NCBI RefSeq assembly: GCF_037975245.1
Contig: NC_092565.1
Coordinates: forward strand, 17,525,999 to 17,589,998
Source: Apostichopus japonicus
Taxonomy: Eukaryota > Echinodermata > Holothuroidea > Aspidochirotida > Stichopodidae
Reading direction: 5' to 3'
Length of the DNA: 64,000 bases
Positions 24,150 through 35,878 of the stretch are shown here, piece after piece. Under the pieces are notes generated by a model, which worked only from the letters and a program-made list of their open reading frames with translations, was not told the DNA's origin and ran no database searches. A program made the position numbers and the translations under genes. Position 1 is the first letter of the stretch. Each line of letters opens with the position of its first letter.

Positions 24150-24779
24150 TAAGGTGACCAGACGTCCCCGATTTTCGGGGACATACCCCGATTACAGTGT
24201 GCTGTCCCGATGAACAAGTGTCCCCGAAGATGTCCCCGAGTTCGTCAAAATGTTCAGGTATTTCGAAAATATCCCACATTATTAGTAAAATAATTGTAAA
24301 AACATATTTCCGAGGAGTAATGCATCAGTAGAAAGGGTGTTTCCTCTCATGAATGATAGAACTCAGGGAAATCTCAGCTGGAGGTTGAAACCGTGAAAAC
24401 CGTGCTGCAAGTCAGAACCCATTTCAGCATGTCTTGTGTGGAATTCAGCAAAATGCTCAGTAGCACCAAAGAAGTATTGATGAAAATACACTCTTCAAAG
24501 AAGTACTGTGCACTAAGACCAATTGATTACGAATTTATGACACAAGCAACTCAAAAGCTCTCAAAGAACCATGTTAAGTAAGTGAATTTCATCTAAGAAA
24601 AAGCTAAATAAAATTGATTTAAAAAGTGCTTCTAAGTATCACCATTTTACATCTAAGCACCTGAGGCACTTGAAATATTTCCAAAGGGGAAGGGGGACAC
24701 CCCCTCCCCTTAAACCGCTCCCCATTCCAGTCACGCAATAAATGTCCCTGATTCCAGACAGGAACATATGGTCACTTTA
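24150..24779 (+). mobile_element. Deleted hAT transposon, 630 bp
   Basis: Flanked by TTATAACC at 24142-24149 and 24780-24787, an 8-bp target duplication. Unit II has a single TTATAACC at the empty site near 53620. Terminal repeats are TAAGGTGACCAGACGT and, from the right, TAAAGTGACCATATGT. The ggtgaccagacgtcccc left end is typical of a widespread hAT group. Most of the transposase has been lost, leaving only its C-terminus. Confidence 0.88.
24307..24581 (+). pseudogene. hAT transposase C-terminal (dimerisation) remnant
   Basis: The frame around 24316 reads SNASVERVFPLMND, the signature of the hAT C-terminal dimerisation region, where family members usually have SNA-x-VERVFS. A shift near 24375-24390 moves to the frame VKTVLQVRTHFSMSCVEF, the expected continuation. 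The zinc finger, the catalytic residues and the rest of the RNase H-like core are absent. It is inactive. Confidence 0.8.
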
Positions 24780-24787
24780 TTATAACC

Positions 24788-25139
24788 GCGATAACATCTA
24801 TATATGCTCTCAAGCATATGGAGGATAAACGAATGCAGCACATCCTGTCACAATATATACTCATATTCCACACCATGCGCAACACATTAGGCTAAAAATT
24901 AATACAAAACGCCTCCCTTCCGTGAAGTCTGCAATCACATGGCCCCAACATATGTAAATAGTGAACATTCTTTAAAGCCTAGGCTCTCGCTTCAAACAAC
25001 TTATATACCAAAGTATATGCCCCATTGAGGTTTGTCAATCATACTAGGGAACAAGAAAACAAACATTAAATCACAGAAAAGCCTCAACTAAAGACTGATA
25101 ATAGATAAGTCATGTAGTAAAGGCTAATTCAATATGTTT
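24788..25139. repeat. Duplicated block e, no gene seen
   Basis: Matches 53621-54000. No frame, RNA or element end is supported. Confidence 0.5.
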
Positions 25140-25780
25140 TAAGAAAAACTCATGACAGAGTGTCTCTGTAATAGGTGTGCAGGACTTGAGATTAGTAACC
25201 TCGACTCTCATTTCAGACGAGCGCCTCCAATTGTATGTAACCTGCCTCCAACAAAGGTGCAATTACAAGAAATTAGGCAATTTCTGGCTACCAAAACCAA
25301 AATAGGAAAGAGTGGTTGGGGAGTTGTGTAAGCAACAAAAGAAGGAAAGAAAAACAGAAGATAATCAAAGCAGTGGCAAAACTTTCAAAAGCACAAACCT
25401 AGCTATGAATTGTATGAATACATTTAAGGGTTTTTCTTGGAAGACTTTATCGTAGGAGAATTTGTCTGTTAAAGAATTCCAAAGATCAGCTCCAAAAAGT
25501 AAATGCATTGTCTACTCTGCTCGGTGCTAGGTTTAACCTTATGACATATAGGTTGAGCTCCTTGTATGATACGTGGTGTATGGAAAGTTATGAACACTAG
25601 GATAACAGTCATAAAGGAAGGACCCAGTTATACAAATTACTTTTATTGCCTAAAATTGCATTCAACTTGATGTCTACTTGTCGATGTGAACCTATCAAGT
25701 TTGGGATAATGCACAAAGTATTATGGCTGGATATATAGCAGTCAACGTTGATTTACTTCGCCCTAACAAGCAGTCTTACA
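25140..25780 (-). mobile_element. Probable LINE 3' end remnant
   Basis: On the minus strand, the frame near 25500 reads LFGADLWNSL then KFSYDKVFQEK, which resembles the C-terminal tail of CR1/L2-like polyproteins (xWNxLP). The unit II copy (54000-54430) reads LFGADLWNTLPNTL. Upstream on this strand the frames are broken. Both copies are decayed, and the insertion predates the duplication. Alternative: an unrelated decayed exon. Confidence 0.4.
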
Positions 25781-25830
25781 TATGCATGCTGAAGGAACAC
25801 TTGTTGTCCTTCCTTGCTCTCATTTTTATG

Positions 25831-25858
25831 TCTCCCCTCTCCCCTCTCCCCTCTCCCG
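25831..25858. repeat. (CTCCCCT)n microsatellite
   Basis: About four head-to-tail copies of a 7-bp pyrimidine motif. Confidence 0.8.
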
Positions 25859-27532
25859 CTTTTTCTTTATATAATAATTAGTTAAATATGTAAAATATAT
25901 TAAAACTGACACTAGACTCATTGCATGCAAAGCCAAAATAGATTAGATCTATTACTCGATAAAAAATGGCAGCTACTTTAATCCATACACTATTCATTTA
26001 AATTTAAAGAAAAATGACAAAAATGTTACAAAGATCATTGTTTGAGTTGCGTTTTGTCGTCGAAACCTATTTTCTTTTTAAATAATATCAGAGTTAGTAT
26101 TTCAGTGCTGATTTAATGTTCATAAAAGTGAACGAGTTTAGTTAGAACAAATTGTGTACATTTTAAGCAAACATAACAAATCGTTTTAAATTAAGTCATC
26201 CCAACCTCCTGTTGTCACGTGTTATCGCGTGCTTTGAACAAAGAGTAAACAGTGGCATAAGCTTCAGAAACTGTACTGGCAATTAAAATTGTTTTATATG
26301 GGTTAAGCTACCGAACTCATATTTTGACAGAAAACCAATATAATTTTTAAAAAGGATGAAAACAAATAAAAGAAGTAATTGTATTGTATGCAAAGAGAAA
26401 GGAAATAACGAAGCATTTAAGAAAAACAAAATTGCATGATTAATAAAAACATCTTACCGCAGAGTAATCCATTACTTTAGGACGAATGAAAATGCAAGCG
26501 ATGTTTGAAAAATTTGCTATTATGTTACATGTCCTCTCCTGTTTAGACACCTTGACTTGATTGTTTCACTGATCCTCCTCCACGCAGGTGACCGAATCCG
26601 CCAAATTCTAAATTTGCCGCAACATATTCTGTTTTAATTTGAAAGGTATATTTCAATGTTGTCTTTCGGTGAGTCAATGTAATTGGCATGATACGTTTCG
26701 AGATGTTCACTTGACGCCGTTGCCAAGTTCTTGTTATAGGATTTGTCTAAGATCGCCATAGTTGTTAGCAGTATATCTACCTCCTTCAAATCGCAGGTTT
26801 TATTGGACAAATACAAGATATCGTCAGTGATCGGCTATCCAATCACAAACGTTGGAACGAAATTGTGTTCAAGTTATATAGCTTTTGTAGTCTGTATAAG
26901 CTCCTCTGTGAAGTCAACTTCAAAAGAAGATGTGTACAAATCCATAAGTCAGAATTATGACAGCGGTCAAAGTAAAAATAAGGGGACATTCCTAATACAA
27001 ATTATTCTTACCTTTAAACTTTTGCAGAAAGCCTTAATTTTTGGCAGTGGTTAAGTAAGATTCGCAAGTTAGGAATTCGAATTCTAGAGGGGAGATTTGA
27101 GGAGGCAAATTAAGTTTGATAGTCTGCTGTTTACCGATTTTCCATAACGGCTCTCGAAGGACGTAGAAAACACTTGGGGAATTCTAAAATGTGATACCAA
27201 TTGAATGCCCTCGAAGATGTTATTTCATTTTCCTTATCAACATTGTGTTTCTTAAGCCATAATTGAAGAAATAATCTTCATTTTGTCCATATATTTAGCG
27301 GAACTAAGAACCGAATCGAACGGTAAAACCATATAAGTCAGGGTTATGATTCTATGGTGACATAATGCTGTGTCTCATGAAAAGGAAGCAAAGGAAAGAA
27401 GAAACAGTGGATCGAACCACATCACTTTCATCATATATCATTAATGTTAGAAGATAAGACTTGTTTTCAATCATGCTGCCTGATCCTATATACCTGCTAG
27501 ATTGTCAGATAGAAAGAACCACATTCTCAACG
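25859..27532. other. Unit I 3' spacer; no gene seen
   Basis: AT-rich sequence with no counterpart elsewhere in the window, ending at the unit I/unit II junction. Frames of 60-103 codons near 26634-27054 occur on both strands without conserved motifs or splice context. I would not call them genes. Confidence 0.5.
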
Positions 27533-28019
27533 ACAAACTTTCTGTTTGAAAAGTCTACTGAGCTTGCAAATTATTTCTATGTTAACATCAATTGAATGAA
27601 AATGTAGTACACTTTATACTTTATTTCGCTTTTGTGACAAAACTTGAATGGAAACTCATTTTTCTTTACTACGTTATGCCACATTTTACCCAATTTCATC
27701 ATCATCCTCTGTACTATCCAAGAGTAACGTCGACGAAAGTTTTCTACAAAAGAATTGGGAAATTACAAACAGACCGATAGCCTTTGTTGACAGAAGTCTC
27801 AAACCAGCGAAAAGATGTAAAACAGAATTACTAAAATGCAAAGACTAACAATGATAATCCAATGTTTGATATGATCATAAAAAAAAACAGATCACCAATG
27901 CGCTGAAAGCTGTAACTATTTATAATCATGTAAAGAATGAATTAATGTAACAAACAAGAAACAACAATGGCAAAATTTGAGAAAGCGCTTACAATCAGTG
28001 TACATGTATACAGAAATGT

Positions 28020-28394
28020 CTATCTATATATTTTGCAAATTATTTTTCTGAACACAACGTGCACTTTCATCGGGTAAATGTATTTGGCATCCTGAACTAT
28101 ACCATCCATAGCAGGTGCATTCACATTCCGCCAAATTTTCTCACAACAATGAAATCTACGATTTGATCCATATTTTGCAACTAATTGACGTGGCGGTTTT
28201 CCATGCATTTTGATGAATCTAATGTTAATATGACAGTGGTGTCTCTCAGTTGGTAGGCTGTTTTCTCTCAGTAATTCTTGTAAAGATTCTCTGAGTGAAA
28301 TTAAAGCATGGTCAGATCTACCATGCCACTGTGTCGTTCGTGCAGTTCTGTCCTTGAGTATAACAAGACCAATATATGTTTCCGTGATCTGCAC
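28020..28394 (-). CDS. Hypothetical ORF, 124 codons (unit II copy)
   Basis: Open on the minus strand for about 372 bp, ending FRKIICKIYR and stop. The residues include RHHCHINIRF, CCEKIWRNVN and AMDGIVQDAK. The upstream edge may be an exon boundary: the frame begins just after gtgagtgcag, although a pyrimidine tract is lacking. The only convincing ATG is internal (MHGKPP). The unit I copy (492-890) carries a stop and indels. I do not recognise a family and see no signal peptide or membrane segment. It could be a terminal exon or a chance open frame. Confidence 0.35.
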   Translation of the reverse strand: MQITETYIGLVILKDRTARTTQWHGRSDHALISLRESLQELLRENSLPTERHHCHINIRFIKMHGKPPRQLVAKYGSNRRFHCCEKIWRNVNAPAMDGIVQDAKYIYPMKVHVVFRKIICKIYR

Positions 28395-29452
28395 TCACAG
28401 TCATATTTGTCGATTTTCTGCCCACAAAGAAATATTTTGAATCTCCTCTCAACGAAAGTATTACCGTATTGCTATTAGATTGGACCCTCTGTTAGGAATG
28501 TTCTGTTCTGTAGGTTGTGACTATTTGAGATATTATTCACGAATTAATCGTATCTGAAATCCCCCAGCCACTCAACTGTTAAACTTTCAAACTCGTTTGG
28601 TCTTTGCACTTTTAATAATAACCCTCGGAACACCAAAGTAAATATTTTGCAAACCTGCATCTCCGTTAATTTCTCACGTTTCACCAATTCCCTTTGCGGT
28701 TAATCATTTGGTCAATACATCCTTGACAGTCCCAAAGTCCCATGTCCAGGTGATCAAAGATATAAGGACGTGCCGCTGTTCTCGTGATCGTTTTCTTACC
28801 ACCCTCCCCCCCCCCTCCCTCCACCGACCAACTACTCTTGCAACTGCTACCAATACATACTATCACTTTTTCACTTCAATTTTCAAGTATAAGATAAGAC
28901 GCGTATAGACTAATATAGAAGTTTGCTCGCAGACGAAGGTGAATGACGATTCGCACCGATGGTCTACAATTCCTGTGGAGAATTAACAGTTGACTTGTGG
29001 CGTACACTTCATCAATCATCTCGTGAAACTGTACGTTAAATATACAAAAAAAATAGTATCTTTGTGCGTGATCTCTGAAATTCTCCGAAGTCATTTTAAA
29101 GACGAAGCTATATGATTATATAAAATAATAAGTATGAAGAAGGTCTCGTAGCGTAGTTTCTGTTCCTCTACACACTAAACTGGTCACTTTCTAATGCCGC
29201 AGTAGAGCATAGATAGAACTTTTCAACTGGCATGTCCTTCCCACCATATGAGAAGCTGTTGGATTGGGCTATCATAGCACGTTCAAGTTTTGCCACCATG
29301 CCCGTTTAGATGTTGAGCTAGAAGAGCTCAAAGTTTATCATGGTGCTCCCCGACCCAACTGCCAGCTCTCGCTGCGAAATCTTGGTTAACCCAAGATTTT
29401 CTAAAATGCCTTAAATCACCTCCAAAACCACCTCCAACCTCCTTGTATGTTT
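28395..29452. repeat. Duplicated blocks a/b junction (unit II); no gene seen
   Basis: Bases to about 29170 match 860-1690, then the sequence jumps to the equivalent of 4786. Compared with unit I, 3.1 kb including a hAT-like element is missing at this joint. A C-run sits near 28806-28816. No frame is supported. Confidence 0.55.
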
Positions 29453-29553
29453 ATAAGCTATCCATTGTCCGTATGAAAGATATCCAATGTATGTGTGTTA
29501 GCTATCCATTGTCTGTATATAAGCTATCCATTGTCTGTATGTAAGCTCTCCAT
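29453..29553. repeat. 22-bp minisatellite
   Basis: About four to five copies of a unit like aagctatccattgtctgtat. The unit I equivalent (5069-5103) has only about two, so the array has changed length since the duplication. Confidence 0.75.
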
Positions 29554-30827
29554 CATCTGAAAACTTGTGTTGTTTTCCATCTTGAATTACTTAAAAGGAT
29601 AATCGATTGTTTGACAGCATAGTTCGTAGTTGCGAGTAAATTGTATAAAGATCGACTTGGATACTTTGTTTAGTAAACAGTTCATTCATCTAAAGTCAAT
29701 CTAAGGCTGTTCGAAGGTAAACAAAAATCAATGTATAGTTTTGTGTTAGTTAAATAATTGCTACACTTTTGAAATGATACGTTCCTTATATTCATCTTCG
29801 AACATAAGCCTACTTCAATGGACACACCTAAGTTTGCGAAATTTCTATTAAGGTTTTTCCCCAAAGGAAATCGAAAAATAAGATAACGTTGGTGGGGGTG
29901 GTGTGGGGGGGGGGTAGCTGAGTGGAGTATGAATTTGGTTATAGGTTTATGGAAAATCATGGTTAATCCAAACAGAGTTACCCAACTTTAAAAATGTGTT
30001 AAAGGGAGTTAAAGGCAAGGGTGATATTACTCCGATGTAGTGATGACAAAGCCCGGACGACAATTAATTCGACTAATTGACGCATTGAACCCTCCACCAA
30101 CCGTGAAGGAAATTATTAAAGAATAAGCCATAATTTTGGAGTGTTTTAAGTTGCCCACTAATAGCAACCTGAGTATCAAACCGTGTTATTTTTCGACTAG
30201 GCTTTTCTTCACGTAGGCCTATTGTATAACAGTCCTGATTTCTGAGTTGATACCAGAATCTTGTTTGAAACTGCCATTGTTTTGTTCCATTTCTATGGTG
30301 GTTCTTGAATGTAGTCTCTTTTTGAGGAATTTTCACTGGTGAGTGAAAGGTCCATGCATTCTCGTGTTACCCCCCCCCCCCTCCCTCCCCTCATTCCTAC
30401 CCATTTTGCACATATAAGCACACAAATCCATGCGCATCTTGTGCACTTGTGGAAATATCCTAGGAATTCTGAGCGACGGCCACTTGATATAGAGTCAAGT
30501 TTACTGCAGTTCAAGTGTTCATGTCGATAGTTTAAAGCGTGAGAAAAAGGGATATTTTGAACCTAATTTTCTTTACCGTCATAGCGCCACTACTTGTTTG
30601 TACACATCATATAAGCATACTTCCACGTACCATAAACGAATTGAGCGCAAAAAGCAAGACCATTAACATTGTCACGAAACCCACAGGCATCAACTCAGGT
30701 CAATAAAATTGTCATGTAAGTCAATTAATCAATCAAACTGGGGCCTTTGTCTGCAATCTGTCAAAAGTAGATTAAGATCGACTCAGAGATATCATTTCGG
30801 AGCTGAAACACAGGGAGAAAACATAAA
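29554..30827. repeat. Duplicated block b (unit II); no gene seen
   Basis: From about 29985 collinear with 5110-5990. The preceding 430 bp are not in unit I. A C-run lies near 30370-30382. No gene, RNA or element end is recognised. Confidence 0.5.
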
Positions 30828-30835
30828 CAAGAATA

Positions 30836-32085
30836 CATGGGCGGCGATCATGGGGGGACGGGGGGGAGACATGCCCCCCAATATTTTAGGTGGGGGGATA
30901 TAGTATCTAATATGCCCCAATATTTGGTGGCATAGTTGTTTTTAAGCATATGTTTTGTATTTTTTATGATATCACTAGTAATTTCAAAATAGAAAATGCT
31001 TAGATGCAACTTACAAGGCCTGGGAAGTGCTATTTCCAGCGATCTGGGAGGCATTTTCGGCCAAAATTTTCTTTTGCGCTTCGCGCCAACTTATGGTGGA
31101 GCTACGCTTAGAAAGTCTGGGTACAAGCTGTGCCCCTCCCTTGGCAAATTCCTCGCAAGGCGCCTGTCTAACCGTGTCACAAATTGTTACTATATATGAC
31201 CCAAAGTAGTTTTCACTTTTTTTCCGAAATGAATAGCTAGAAGGACCGCATCCGTAATGAAATTTGGTTTGCATCTTGTGCTTGAGTGTAACTTACGTAC
31301 AATCGTATATATGATCCACATCGATATGGGTTCATTGGGTTTCCATTTGGCCTGTTTCCTACAAGATTTCTAACCACAGGTGCGTAGCCAAGGGAGGGGG
31401 TGAAGGGTGGAGATCGCCCTCCCCATCGAGCATATATTTTGGTATTTTCTATGATTTCGAAGTTTTAAAGTACAGGTAGCCATTATAAGAGGTTTCAATA
31501 TTTGTACTCCAATAATTTAACTGTGTCTGAATTTTCGAAAATTCCTTGACCAACATTCTTCATCATATTTCCCTCTACTCGTGCAATTTTGACCGGTTTG
31601 TTAGGGGTTGAGGTTTTTTTTTTCTATATTGGTTGTCCATAGATGAAATTTTGTGCAACATGTTGGGTATGTTTTGAAGTGAATTAATTATTCAAATTCT
31701 GAACAAATAATGGGCTTAAAACCTTGAAAAGTGGGGCTGACGGGTATTGTGGGGCGTTAAGTAGAATTACCTACAAAAGCAATGATCCACAGGAGATGCA
31801 ATGAGGTCGAACATGATGTGTGACTGGTGACAATCTTGAAAAAAGGTTAAGAATAAAAATAAAAAAACGATTAGGAAAAACTTGGTTCTCAGGCAAAAGT
31901 GTACATGGTCGGTCATTTTCAAGCCCGAGAAGTGCCATTTCCGGTGATCTGGGGGGCTATCAAAACCAGAAATTTTCTTGTGCGCTACGCGCCAACCAAT
32001 GGTGGCGCTCCGCTTTGATAGTAATTCGCCTGCATCCAAGTAAATGTCCCCCCCCCCCAATATTTAAAACAGATCACCGCCCTTG
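30836..32085. mobile_element. Non-autonomous element with 8-bp target duplication, 1250 bp
   Basis: CAAGAATA occurs at 30828-30835 and again at 32086-32093; unit I has it once at the empty site near 5985. Ends are CATGGGCGGCGATC and, from the right, CAAGGGCGGTGATC, so the terminal repeat matches at 12 of 14 positions. An 8-bp duplication and these ends fit hAT. The interior is a patchwork that shares the 85-90 bp units and the 3440-3960 segment of the 2.19-kb family, and near 31378 it has another CAGGTGCGTAGCC end, so nesting or recombination is likely. No transposase frame is present. Confidence 0.8.
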
Positions 32086-32093
32086 CAAGAATA

Positions 32094-33646
32094 GGAATAC
32101 CAAACTAAGGAGTGAGAAAGATCGTAACATTTTTTTTTTACGATCATGACACTAACTATCGTACTGGTATCAGGCTAGTGTCTACAGCCTAAATGCAAAT
32201 CATCCAGACATCATAACCTCTTTGGAATGTTAGTTTGAACGTATTGCCTCTCTTCAGTGGTCTCTTCACGCACGGCACGAGTTTATATTTTGGTTGCAGA
32301 CACAGAAGTATGGTTTAAGTATCGCACCACAATTAGAGTAGTGCACGCTCGTCTGCAAGGTTAGCCCTCTGAAAATAGCCCTATAAAGTGACAAACTGTA
32401 CTTCTTGTTCGTTATTTCTGATTCATCATCGTTCTTTTTCATGCATATATGTTGAAGAGGACGAAATCAACTACTGATGGTCTAAGAATCTGGAAGATTG
32501 AAGGTGAGTTAAGGCAGTTCAGAAAATCTTGGGTTCAACGAGATTCCACAGCGAGAGCTGACAGTTGGGTCGGGAAGCACTATGCTAAACTTAGAGCCCT
32601 TCTAGCTCAAAATCTTAACAGTCATGGTGGCAAAACTTGCCCAAACCATCAGCTATGACATGGTGGGAAGGACATGTAAGAAAACTTTTATCTATGATTT
32701 AGTGGCCTTGGAAGCGAACGATTTAGTGTGTAAGTCAATGGAGAAATTAATTGTGGTGCGACACCTAAAAGATGCAAGTTAGACTTCGGGCTAATTCCCA
32801 TTCCCATATAATAGCAACGAGCTTTCTGTCAGAACTTTCCCTGCATGTCCATAAAATTGTATTACCTTGTTATTCTGTTAGTATTGCCAACATTGGCAAA
32901 TTGATTCATTAAAAAGTTGCAATCAGGTTCATGATACTAAATGCTCAATTTTGTTCAGACATTCGTGATGTTTAAAGGTTCTAATCCATGTAAAATCCCA
33001 TGAAGACGATATGATCAAAAAAGGTTTGTCATGAAGAGTTGTTGTTGTTGTGTTCAGTTAAATATATTTATCACGACATTTCCCCCTTATATAGAAGCTT
33101 CTCTTTGTTTCACTTGTGTTTCACTTGCTATCTTCACGGGTAAAATTATGAAAGACTAAACCTAAACAAAAACATTTTGCATACTAATTTATGTAGATTA
33201 ACTCTTCGCTACACATCCCTCACCATATCTGATTTCTCCACAACGTTTCAATACTGGTTCCTTATATCTATGGGTGGTCACATCCTTTACAGCTTTATTT
33301 CTTGGAAAGTATCAACCAACTAATAAGAGATAAAATTTCCATTCGATAACTGATTTCTGCTACTGAAAGAGATTGTTATAAAGTCTCGACACGATCCCAC
33401 TGATCCAAATGTGGAAATGGCATTGTATACAGGAAGAATCTAGTATTTCTGTTGTAAATTTTATCATTTTTCGATGGAATTGGAAACTGGTTTTTATGTT
33501 TCTGTTTTCTTTTCGAAAGCCATTATTGATAGTTCTTGTTGCGTGAGATAGGTTTTAGATATATTTCTCCGTATAAAACATTCAAGAGACAGGAGATATG
33601 ATTAGACAAAATAAGCATATGAGTGCTGTATTTGGATATTTGTCAT
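32094..33646. repeat. Duplicated block b continuing; no gene seen
   Basis: Matches 5995-6400, with an extra segment of about 530 bp near 32160-32690 that contains a second, partly inverted piece of the 4800-5000 region (gattccacagcgagagctgac, on the opposite strand). From 32690 it follows 6050 onward, then a private stretch resembling 14260-14700. No coding potential is evident. Confidence 0.5.
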
Positions 33647-34256
33647 TGATTGATTTATTTATTTTGTTTCATGACGTGAATATATACAATGTGATAGGAA
33701 GTCCTCTAAAAAACCTTCATATGGCTTAGCAAAGTAGAGGACTCCTTGTAAAGAAAAGGAAAAAGAAAAGAAAATGTATAAGAAAATATGAACATATTCG
33801 ATTAATAAGATGCAATTATTTGTTGAATAAAGTTTCTTCTGAATGATTTTGCAGAGGGTTTATTTTTAATAGCGTCTGATAGAGAATTCCATGTTTTGAT
33901 TGTACGTGCCCTTAGTGATAACATCCCTATTGTAGAATTATATCTGTTATAATGTGCATTGCCTGAAAATCTGGTATTGTAATGATGAATATTACTGTTA
34001 CTTATTAAGTAGTCATTAAAAGCATTTGTTAACAGTTCATTCCATGCCTTATAAGCAAATGTAGCAAGATTAACCCTAATAATGTCATCAGTTTTTAACA
34101 ACCTAGGACGCTTAAAAAGAGGATTTGTGTGGTCCCGTGGTTTGGCATGTGTTATATGGCGGACTGCTCTCTTCTGCGCAATATAAATGGGATTCAGATT
34201 GGTATATCTAGTACCAGACCATATGTTACAACAATAAGTAATATGTGTGGCATACG
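33647..34256 (-). mobile_element. 5'-truncated LINE, RT C-terminus, minus strand
   Basis: A 610-bp insertion absent from the paralogous sites at 6530 and 14720, with TGTCAT repeated at both edges (33641-33646, 34262-34267). The minus strand reads IWSGTRYTNLNPIYIAQKRA, then HHYNTRFSG and KTWNSLSDAIK, which are the C-terminal hallmarks of CR1/L2-type reverse transcriptase proteins. The last 99 codons (33802-34101) are open. The left edge is the AT-rich 3' tail. The RT core is missing. Confidence 0.85.
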
Positions 34257-34764
34257 TAATATGTCATGAATTGTAATATCATATAGATCTGTTCATATGC
34301 ACTTTGTATATCAAAGATGAATACTTGGATGCTGATGGTAGACACTTGTTGAACTTTGAACATCCTAGCAGATTTGGAGCAGTTTTGGGAATTATACACT
34401 GCGAAAACATGATTGAAGCTATTTTCATATAACCACCTAGTGTGTTATTTGTGTAGTTGGTACAGCAAAAATTATTTGCATATCCAAACGATATAAGCTA
34501 TTTGCTGCACCATATGCAGAGTTTGGTAAAAAACAAACTACACTAACGGCTTATACCAGCAATAACTATATCTTGGTCTTTCCTTTCACTTTGTACAAAT
34601 TTGAAGTTGAAGTTCGTGAAATACAATGCATAATCAACGATTACTTTGTAGGTTTACTGAACTGGATATAGAGTTGTCCTGATCAACTTTAAAAGATGCT
34701 CAGACTCACATTCCGCATATGTTATAAGGCACACTCCATGTTTTCACAGCTGTTAATCAATGTA

Positions 34765-35878
34765 TTGAAGAAAGAACGAACAATCTGTAACATCGTTTTT
34801 TGTTTGTTTGGTTAAATGCAAGTGCCGCGGGAATTGAAGCATTAGTGAAAGTGCCAGTTCAGGAATGGCAAGTGCAACATTGGTTGGTTGTGTATGTTGT
34901 CTTGTCAATGAGGGAATGCATTTCTCCGTAGATATCATCAAGATATTTCGCAAAAGGCATGACGAAAGTACCACTATTATGCAGTTTATAAAAAATGGTT
35001 GCAAATGCCAATGCACTATCTTTGTGGACAGTTTTTCTGTAACACAACCGATCACATTTAGAGAATTTAAAGGCCAAATCGAGTGAATAAAGTTCATAAA
35101 CATTTTGCTCGATTTCTGTTCCAATACATATGTAGCCTACAATTTGGTGGTTTGATTTCCTTTTCGATAGGGTGATTCTATGTCTGCTACCGGCGTAGAT
35201 ATATTTCAAAAGATTGGGAATAAAATCTTAGATAAACCATTATGCCTATGAAATATATTTTTAGTCATTAATGGGAATGAGATATTCCAATTTCCTCTGA
35301 AGCTTTATGTGAGGTCTACGTTGTTTTCCAATTCTCCAACTTCATGCCCCCCTCTCTCTCTCTTCTATCTATTCTAGCTCCACCTCTCTCTGTTTCTCTC
35401 TCTGTTCTCCTTTTAGGAGGGTGGATAGCATCAACCCCCCCCCCCCTGCTACGCGTTTGCAGTGGAACAGGTGTAGTTGCTGGTGGAAAAATTGGGGTAA
35501 AGTAACGCTAGGCTCTACGTCAGGTATAATGGTTTGCATTGGTGTTGAATTTTTCATTGGTATCGTAGTAGGTGGAGTTGGTGATGTTGCTTCTTTGAAC
35601 GGTTCTAGGACAATGATCCTATGGTCCTTTTCGCACTCCGAGGATGTTAGGTCTATTCAGACGTTACGACTTGGTGACCATGTCATCCTATTTGTAGAAG
35701 CGTTTCTGCATCCCCGTTGCCATGCCATTATATCTGGAATAGATCTCGCAGATAATAAAACAAAGGTGATAAGAAACAGCTGTAAACGTGATGTCGTCGA
35801 ATACTGGATTGACTATGTCCAACTGAAGAGAATGGTGTGCACTGTTGGGCAATGTTACCCGGTGGTAGACGTTAGTAG
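34765..35878 (+). pseudogene. LRAT fragment psi-A, unit II
   Basis: Near-duplicate of 7030-8145. Bases 34765-35000 match the linker before the zipper. Bases 35460-35878 match the distal zipper and LRAT domain 2 up to tgttacccggt. The hAT-like insertion remnant ends at 35459, followed by CAGTGGAA. In unit II the frame from 35421 stays open through CHAIISGIDLADNK (168 codons), but it starts in transposon sequence, lacks NCKTF and has no N-terminal half. A frozen fragment rather than a gene. Confidence 0.85.

Larger units (their letters stand above)
1..27532. repeat. Tandem unit I of a ~27-kb segmental duplication
   Basis: The first bases of the window recur almost exactly from 27533 onward. 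Blocks 1-1690, 4786-9322, 12691-16480 and 18692-25570 all have collinear counterparts in unit II. Within the unit the order is psi-A LRAT fragment (7.0-8.1 kb), 15-bp minisatellite, LINE, psi-B (15.5-16.1 kb), LRAT-1 (19.6-21.1 kb) and psi-C (22.1 kb). Breaks in collinearity are explained by inserted transposons (1803-3994, 9323-12690, 16499-18691, 24150-24779) that unit II lacks, and by about 1.1 kb at 38090-39256 that unit I lacks. Identity was judged by eye and not calculated. Confidence 0.85.
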
